Source: Cranoglanis bouderius (Eukaryota; Chordata; Actinopteri; Siluriformes; Cranoglanididae). Taken from it: DNA of 64,000 nt. A program made the translations under genes and the position numbers. The DNA lies in NCBI GenBank assembly GCA_023630585.1, contig CM042548.1:4759527-4823526 (forward strand), in the 5' to 3' direction. This document shows positions 57,239-64,000 of this stretch, one piece after another. The notes beneath the pieces are model-generated. The model made no database searches. It saw nothing but the letters and a program-made list of their open reading frames with translations, and was not told the DNA's origin. Position 1 is the stretch's first letter. Each line of letters begins with the position of its first letter.

Positions 57239-57726
57239 CAATTGTGTGGTCAACTTCTATAAACAAACAAATAACCTCAGGTGACAACAAAAAAAAAACA
57301 CAACAGATTTTAATACAAATTTCAGTCATTTTTCCCCCCCAAAACGTAAACCAACATTCAGGAACCAGGTGTGCAAAAAATAAGTACACTCTTCCTTTTT
57401 CCACAATCATTAAGAGAGTAATTAGCAGAAAGGTGTTACTAATGAGATGCACAAGATTAGTTAATCATCAAGAAGTGTGACTACTTCTTTAAAAGCAGAA
57501 CTTTTGGCAGTTTGTTTTTCTGGAGCACTCAGGTGCGTGTCTACATCATGCCAAGAAGAAAGGACATCGGCCGTGACCTCAGAGAAGCAATCGTTGCTGC
57601 TCATCAATCTGGGAAGGGTTATAATGCCATCTCCAAACAATTCAAAATTATTCAAGTGGGAGTGGAAGAAGTTCCCAGGAGAGGTTATTTGTTTGTTTAT
57701 AGAAGTTGATGAGTACCACACAATTG
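57239..57726 (+). mobile_element. Tc1 deletion derivative
   Basis: The inverted termini share 'aacttctataaacaaacaaa'/'tttgtttgtttatagaagtt' and begin CAATTGTGTGGT. Inside, an ATG frame reads MPRRKDIGRDLREAIVAAHQ and a little more, the N-terminus of a Tc1 transposase, then runs straight into the right inverted repeat. The rest of the gene is deleted. It lies about 300 bp beyond the hepacam stop codon. Confidence 0.85.
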
Positions 57727-58444
57727 TTATTAAGAAGGAGTGTGGACTTTATTTTCCCATGACTGTATGCACCTTAAATCTTTTTTTTTATAGGTACACT
57801 ATATCTACATTTCCAGTTTACTACCCTTTTTTAAGAGTTCATAGATAATTTAAGAATACACTATTTTTTCATTTTATTTATATATGCAGTGTCTATAGAA
57901 AATCATCATACCCCTTTGAAATATCATACCCATATCACTTTTTTTGTCTTACAGCCTGAAATCAAAACCCATTAAAAAATGTTAATTTTTTTTTTTTGTT
58001 CCAGCTTTATTTACATATTCTGCCTTACAACATTCAAGTAACATAAAAAGGCAATAGTTCGGAAACATAAAAAAAAAAAAAAAAAATGAAAACTAGAATA
58101 ACAGAGTTGGAAAAGTGATCAGTCCCATGATTTAATACTTCATAGAGCCACCTTTTGCTTTAATTACAGCCATCAGACTGTTTGGATATGTCTCTATTAG
58201 CTTTACACACCTAGAGTGGGGAATATTTGCCCATTCTTCCTTGCAGAATCGTTCGAGTTCAGTCACATTTCGTGGTGAGCGGCAATTGACTGCTGTCTTC
58301 CAAGTCCATCCAGAGATTTTCAATTGGATTTAGGTCAGGGCTCTGACTTGGCAACTAAAGGACATTCACCTTCCTATCTTTAAGCCACTGTGTAGTTTTT
58401 TTGGTGGTATGTTTAGGGCCATTGTCGTTCTGGAAGATGAACCC

Positions 58445-59046
58445 TGTAGGGCTAAAATATATAAAGTTAATTACTTAGCCCACTGCTCTCCTATAACCAA
58501 CGACGGAAATAGGTGCAGCGAAGGTTAATGCGTGTTTTAATATATGATTTAAATATCTGACTCCATTTAATTGATTATCTGACTCCAATAGAATAATCTT
58601 CTAGTTCGTGCTAGAAGTGTTAGCACTCAGTGTTCTACTGATATTTGCTCTTAAGCAACTTTGAGTGAGGTTTTCATTAGAATGACGTTCCTACGTCAGA
58701 GACTTTTATATAACTTCTTTACTAAACCATTAATTTGTTAGCTCAGAGGTTTCTATCAACGTGCAAGCCTAGGCCTTATTTTACTTGTCAGAGGTTTTGT
58801 TTAAACTTGCAAGTATTAACCTTTACCTTTAGCTTGTCAGAGGTTGACCTTAAACGTGTCTAACGTATTATGCTTTTAGTCTAGGAAGTTATTCATAACA
58901 AAAATATCAAGCATAGGCACAAAGTATTTGGAAGTAAGATAACAAATGCATTTAATATAAGGATACAATTGAAAAATACATAAAGTAGAGAAAAGAGTAG
59001 CTTACAGTCAGCGTTGTGAACCTCGGAAGCAGAATGGTCCCAAAAG

Positions 59047-59103
<57 letters not shown>

Positions 59104-59657
59104 AGAAGAGCCAAGAGCCAAGAGCCAAGAGAGAAAAGCCAAAAGCGAAGAGAGAAAAGCCAAGAGCCGTTATTCTCTAAGCATATCCTTAGATACCCCT
59201 GAGTCTCTTTGAAATGTATAGTGACCAGGATACCAAATGGAGATGAAACAATAGGTTTTTAGGGCAGGGAGGACCCCATGGTGCTATGATAAGATTATAT
59301 CACCTTCAGGTATAGTATGTTGCCGTGGGGGTAGGAAGGTGAGAAGTTTCCGTTGCAAACCAAAGGGGTTGTGTGTGTGTCTGTGTGTGTGTGAGTATGT
59401 GTGTGGGTGTGTGTGCAGAGAGCACATATTGCAACATATATGATAACAGTTATTTCTTAAACTTCATAATATTTATGATATCACCACAACGTTCCCCATG
59501 AAATATGGATACAAATGACACCAAACATGCCCTGAGGAATACGGTAATTAAACACAGTTTAGATAACCAGTTTTAGTTCACCTGGTGTCTCTGAAACACA
59601 TTCCTGATCATTTTAACCTTAATCACATTACTGCCACAATTTTATAAATCTACTACA
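58445..59657. mobile_element. Solo LTR, 1213 bp
   Basis: It begins TGTAG and ends CTACA (a perfect 5-bp inverted end), with a 4-bp target duplication ACCC at 58441-58444 and 59658-59661, inside the Tc1 transposase gene. There is no second LTR or internal coding region, so it is a solo LTR left by recombination. Three direct repeats around 'cttgtcagaggtt' (about 58740-58855) look like U3 enhancer-type repeats, and a (GA)n array (59049-59100) lies inside. Whether it came from a retrovirus-like or Gypsy-type element cannot be told. Confidence 0.8.
59049..59100. repeat. (GA)n microsatellite within the LTR
   Basis: About 25 GA units followed by degenerate GAGCCAA iterations. Confidence 0.9.
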
Positions 59658-60715
59658 ACCCCCTGCCCATCTTCAGCTGTCTAGCACAGGGCCTCAAGAA
59701 TTTGGGTGTACTTGGCAGCATCCATTTTCAATCCTGACCAATTGCCCAGTCCCCGCTGAAGAGAAACACCCCCACAACATAATGTTGCCACCACCATGCT
59801 TCACAGTAGGTAGTATGGTGTGTTTTAGATGGTGTGCTGTGTTTGGTTTTTGCCAAACATAACGCTTGCAGTTCAGTCCAAAAAGTTCAGTCTTGGTCTC
59901 ATCTGACCATAAAACCCTTTGCCACATGGCATTAGAATCTTCCAAGTGGTTTTCTGCAAAGCACAAACCAAGAGGCTTCTTTCTTGCCACCCTGCCATAC
60001 AGGCCAGCTTTGTGTAAAGCTTGTGAGATTGTTGTCACATGCGCAGACTGACCAATCTCAGCCATAAGGACTTGTAAGTCCTTCAAAGTTGCTATTGGCC
60101 TCTTGGTAGCTTCCCTGATCAATATCCTCCTGGCTCGGTCATCCAGTTTGGAGGGACAGCCCGATCTATGCAAGGTGTTGGTGGTGCCATACACTTTCCA
60201 CTTCTTAATAATGCTCTGAACGGTACTCAGAGGGATAGTTAAAGCCTTTGAAATCTTTTTGTATCCTCCTCCTAGCTTGTGTCTTTCCACAACTTTGTCC
60301 CGGAGCCCTTTTGAAAGCACCTTTCCAACCATGGTGTATTCTTTGCTTTGCCATGCACTACTAGTAATGGAATCATCATGGAACAGCCGGTTTTCTTATG
60401 AAGTAATCAAAACCACTGCAGTTGATGTCAGGTGCGGGGCAGTTAGCATGGTGTGTGACCTTGGAAGTGACTGGTTGTACCTGAGCAAGTTTATAATGGT
60501 TATTCTAAGGGGTTGATCACTTATCCAAACCAGGTATTTCACTAATTAAATTTTAATAATTGTTCAGAATTTTTTAAAATATTATTTCCACTTAGATGTC
60601 GAAGGTTATACTGTGTAAATACAGCTGGCAAAAAAATTTATTTTGATTTCCAGGGTGTAATGTGACAAAAAGTAAGGATTTGCACAGGGTATGATGATTT
60701 TCTATAGGCACTGTA

Positions 60716-61807
60716 CTTACATAGACTACATAGATCAGATATTAAGGGATTGGGTTGATAATCAATGATTACCCAGTGTTACTGTAAAGTTGGTCTATTT
60801 TGAGCTCAGTCTGCAGTACAGCCATAATATATTTGTCTCGTGGGTGAATAAATGTGGAAGTGAAAGAATAGTGGGTGTTGAGGTATTAATAGTAAAAGAA
60901 AAGAAGAAAAAAGAAAAAGAAATGAAATGATATCAGTTCAAATGTTTGCATTTTCAAAATATCCTTGCAACATTCAGAGTGTTTCCACGATTGGGGTGCC
61001 ATTTGTATTCCACTTTTAATACATTCACAAATATGTACAGTATGTAAAGTAAATGTCTTTTTTTTTTTTACAAGGGCTAAATCATGGAATCACTCATCAA
61101 CCAGGGCTGTAGACCAAGAGAATGAAAGCAAAATGCTCCCTTAGGTCTTTTGTTTGATTGTGTAATATATCAAATTCGAATTCTTGTTTCACTGCCGAAT
61201 ACAGGATACATCCATGTACTCATTTTTTCACACGGAAATAACAGAGTATGCAAGATTTTGCATTCAACTGTAGCTCCACAACATTAAATGTTCATGTTCA
61301 AGATAATAGCTGATTCTTTTAATGCTCTTTATGACTGTACAGGAACGATGTTAGATGAACATCATTTTTAGGCTGAGTTCAGGATTAATAATCTTTTAGG
61401 AATCCATTTTGAGCTACAGAAATGACATGGGTCACATGGCTTTTCAATAGTTACAGTATAAAATAATGAAATGGCTGTAAGTATAAGAATCAAACATCTG
61501 TACCGTACAAATTTAAAAAATACCACGCGCACTCCCTTTTGCTTGAACATGAATGTGAGTAGCGCATGTAGCACATGTTTCTTTTCTGTTCTTTCTTTTT
61601 TCTGACCTTAGAACATGTTTTCGATTTTTGTCACATTTCATGACTGCTTAATGCAGAGTTTGCATAAATTACAAGGACATGTGAAAGGAAATGGAGAAAT
61701 AAAACACAAATGGACTGTATATGATGGTCTTTTCCATTGTGATCTATGTGACACCATACTGAGCGTTATGTAACTTTGCAGGGTAAATACAGTTCATGTT
61801 GTTCTTT
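60716..61807. other. Possible distal hepacam 3' UTR
   Basis: Mostly repeat-free AT-rich DNA without ORFs. An AATAAA at about 61700-61705 could be the distal polyadenylation signal of hepacam, whose stop codon has no AATAAA close behind it. This is an inference only. Another AATAAA lies near 60847. Confidence 0.3.
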
Positions 61808-61831
61808 CTCTCTCCCTCCCTCCCCCTCCCT

Positions 61832-61902
<71 letters not shown>
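61808..61902. repeat. (CT)n microsatellite
   Basis: A CCCT-rich start followed by about 33 CT units. Confidence 0.95.
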
Positions 61903-61903
<1 letters not shown>

Positions 61904-62857
61904 GAGAGAATGTGCTTGCTGAATCATACAAACGGGACAGTGGGCTCCTTGTTGTGAGTGGACACAGCAGCTGAGAGCGAGCATTGTCCGAGGATTCTTG
62001 TGTTGATTCATGTCCAGGCATCAACGTATACGCCGGAGACAGCAAGACAAATGGCTGGTGGACAGAATGATGAATTATTATTTTGTTTTGGAATTATAAA
62101 ACAAAAAGAAAAGTTAATAGTGTAGTTAATAGTGTATGCAAAACATTTTAAAGTGAATGAATAGGAATGATGAAATTATTTTTTTAAAACTGATATCAGT
62201 TTCATGCACTTATGGAAATAATGAAAAAATGGCTATGGTATGGTGTAATATATACACATGATCACCTTCTGTGTCTTTTTAGAATAAAAAAAAGGATCAG
62301 ACTTGTATAAAGAATGTGTCTAAAGAAAATCTGATTGTACTAAAAAAAAAAAAAATGAGTATGTGAAACATGCTGCTTCAGTGATACTGTTATAGGAATT
62401 GATGACAGGGTGCTGTGATGCTGTGACCACCCAAAAGTTGATTATTTTCCTAAAACAGCATGTACTCATAGGGTTAATTCCTGTTATCACGTATGTTACA
62501 GCAGCTATAAACAGTCGTTCCCTCACCAGCCTCTCTTTTTTCTTCTCTCTTCGGAAGTAAGTCAAAACCCCTCCTTCCTGAAGACTCTCCTGTTAAGGAA
62601 AACTTGAATCTAAGGCTAATAATAGACAGATTTTGAAAAAAATGTGTTGTTATTTAACAAAGAAAAGTGTATATTTGTGGATATGGTGGAGTTTAATTAG
62701 CATTTAAGGAAGGAGTCTCCAGTGTCAGAGTCTCTTGGAAACATGACAAACTGTGGGTTTTTTTTTTTTCTTATTAACTTCAAGAGAGAGAAAAAACAGA
62801 GGCTGATGAGGGAACGACTGATAGCTGATAACAAGAACCGACTTGTTTCGTATAGTA
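61903..62857. other. Gene-free stretch
   Basis: No gene seen. A palindromic dispersed module lies at 62384-62460, followed by related pieces to about 62830. The remainder is AT-rich. Confidence 0.55.
62384..62460. repeat. Palindromic dispersed module
   Basis: 'atactgttataggaattgat' and 'gttgattattttcctaaaac', member of the 15548-15654 family. Confidence 0.7.
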
Positions 62858-63397
62858 CTGTGCAAAAGTCTTAGGCACATGCAAAGAAATGCTGTAGAGC
62901 AAAGATGCCTTCAAAATAATGAAATTAAATGTTTCCACATAAAAAATAAAAATACTGTAAAGAGCGGTAAACCATATTAAATGAAACAAAGTCAATATTT
63001 GGTGTGACAAAAAAAAATTACAATTAAAATAAAAAATAGTGGTCTCCAGTACAATTAGTGCAGTTTTATAAGGAAATGAGCTGGTAAGTTTTATTGAGCA
63101 TCTTGCAGAACCAGACACAGTTCTTCTGGAGACTTTAACTTGCTTCTTATTTTTGCAGCAAAACCCAGCAGCCTTCATTGTGTTGTTTTTTTTGTTTTGT
63201 TTTTTGTCTGAAAAGTGTCTCTTACATAAAATGCTGCTTTCTGTAACATTTAATTTTGTGCTAGAAAACTAATGTTTGCGAATCTAAAATGTTTTTTTAG
63301 TACTGACTTGATAATGTAGAAGTCATAAAATAAAAAAATCTATAACAAAGTTTATACTAAAAAAAAAAAAAACAGGGTGCGTAAAACTTTTGCACAG
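62858..63397 (-). mobile_element. Tc1/mariner-type MITE, TACTGTGCAAAAG family
   Basis: About 540 bp, termini 'ctgtgcaaaagtcttaggca' and 'gcgtaaaacttttgcacag', flanked by TA. It is the reverse-orientation relative of 40536-41068. The interior frame reading CKNKKQVKVSRRTVSGSARC on the minus strand is a remnant of a transposase N-terminus and is too short to be a gene. Confidence 0.85.
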
Positions 63398-63424
63398 TAC
63401 TGTATATGTTTTACAACATTAAAT

Positions 63425-63429
<5 letters not shown>

Positions 63430-63472
<43 letters not shown>

Positions 63473-63492
63473 AGAGAGAGAGAGAGAGAGAG
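63430..63492. repeat. (GA)n microsatellite
   Basis: About 30 GA units with one TGGA interruption, at the place where the left end of the next MITE is missing. Confidence 0.95.
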
Positions 63493-63896
63493 TTAGTATT
63501 GAGTCAGTACAAAAAAATCATTTATGCAACAACAACAAAAAAAAAAACGGAATGTTGCAAAAAAAAATTGTATGTCAGTAAAGAAGTCAACATTTATGTA
63601 ACAGTCCAAAAATACATGGAAGTGTGACAATGTCTCCAGAAGAACTGCGGCGGCTTCTCCAAGATGCTCAGTAAAAAAAAACGTACCAACTAATTTCCTT
63701 ATAAAACTGCACAAATTGTACCTGAGACAACGAATTTATTAAAGCAAAATGTTGTCACACCACATGCCGTCTTTGTTTATTACTGTTTACTGCTGTCTAT
63801 AGTTTTTTTGGGGTTTTTTTTAATGAAATATTACATTTTTTTAAGGCATCTTTGCTTTACGCAATTTCTCTGCATGTACCTAAGACTTTTGCACAG
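63492..63896 (+). mobile_element. Partial MITE, TACTGTGCAAAAG family
   Basis: It shares 'attgagtcagtacaaaaaaa', 'gtctccagaagaactg' and the right end 'taagacttttgcacag' with the copies at 40536 and 62858, ending at TA (63897-63898). The left terminus is lost into the GA array. Confidence 0.75.
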
Positions 63897-64000
63897 TACT
63901 GTATATATAATGTAATATAATGTTGTAAGAAAGTAATCCACTCTCTACATAAATAATACATAGGAACTAATGTCTCACGGCTAATATTTACTCCGGGGAC

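Larger units (their letters stand above)
58132..60332 (-). pseudogene. Tc1 transposase, interrupted
   Basis: Reading on the minus strand: 60332-59694 gives MVGKVLSKGLRDKVVERHKL, the helix-turn-helix region, then LWSDETKTELFG (first Asp) and HGGGNIMLWGCF. A stop follows. Past the LTR the sequence resumes with FIFQNDNGPKHT (second Asp, about 58400-58440), a stop, SPDLNPIENLW (catalytic Glu) and the C-terminal part down to KGGSMKY at 58132. Stops and the LTR make it non-functional. Confidence 0.88.
57887..60713 (-). mobile_element. Dead Tc1-like transposon split by an LTR
   Basis: The termini 'cagtgtctatagaaaatcat' and 'atgattttctataggcactg' form the inverted ends. Without the LTR insertion (58445-59657 plus target duplication) the element would be about 1.61 kb, normal for Tc1. 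TA follows the right end (60714-60715). Confidence 0.88.

Overview
The window looks like teleost fish genomic DNA. It is AT-rich and crowded with Tc1/mariner transposons, tRNA-derived SINEs, LINE remnants and long dinucleotide arrays, and its genes are small-exon vertebrate genes with consistent intron phases. A catfish-like fish would fit the repeat load, but the sequence alone does not let me name the species. Three protein genes can be reconstructed, all on the + strand: an unrecognised small immunoglobulin-domain gene (27056-31805), neurogranin nrgn (35086-41957) and the glial adhesion molecule hepacam (48965-56947). NRGN and HEPACAM also lie close together on human 11q24, so this is a conserved neural microsynteny block.

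Region by region: 1-27 kb has no gene that I can support. It holds a decayed L1-type LINE (about 6955-9015) carrying a Tc1/mariner MITE, a second related MITE, an intact Tc1-like transposon with a full-length transposase ORF (13641-15148), a tRNA-SINE, a THAP-derived non-autonomous element (19747-20649), a 38-bp-arm hairpin, a G-rich tract and many microsatellites. From 27 to 31.8 kb lies a four-exon gene for a predicted 155-residue protein: signal peptide, one V-type Ig domain with four cysteines, a short stalk and a hydrophobic C-terminal tail that looks like a GPI signal. A near-identical second Tc1 copy (29378-30886), broken by one nonsense codon, sits in its second intron.

From 34.8 to 42 kb lies nrgn: a GC-rich promoter, a 5-codon first exon, an exon with the acidic segment and IQ motif, and a probable 7-codon last exon. 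Residue 36, the PKC-phosphorylated serine of mammalian neurogranin, is glycine here. Intron 2 carries an inverted minisatellite and a MITE inserted into an (AT)n array. From 42 to 49 kb is intergenic DNA with SINE copies, a GC-box/X-box cluster and an orphan exon-like segment. From 48.9 to 57 kb lies the complete seven-exon hepacam coding region (434 aa), with an apparent GC-AG intron, a long (GT)n just upstream of the start codon, and a dead Tc1 with a nested MITE in intron 2.

From 57 to 64 kb are a Tc1 deletion derivative, a dead Tc1 transposase split by a 1213-bp solo LTR with a 4-bp target duplication, a possible distal hepacam polyadenylation site near 61.7 kb, and two more MITE copies. 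The genes do not form an operon-like system. nrgn and hepacam are neuronal and astroglial genes held in synteny. The undescribed candidate is the small Ig gene.
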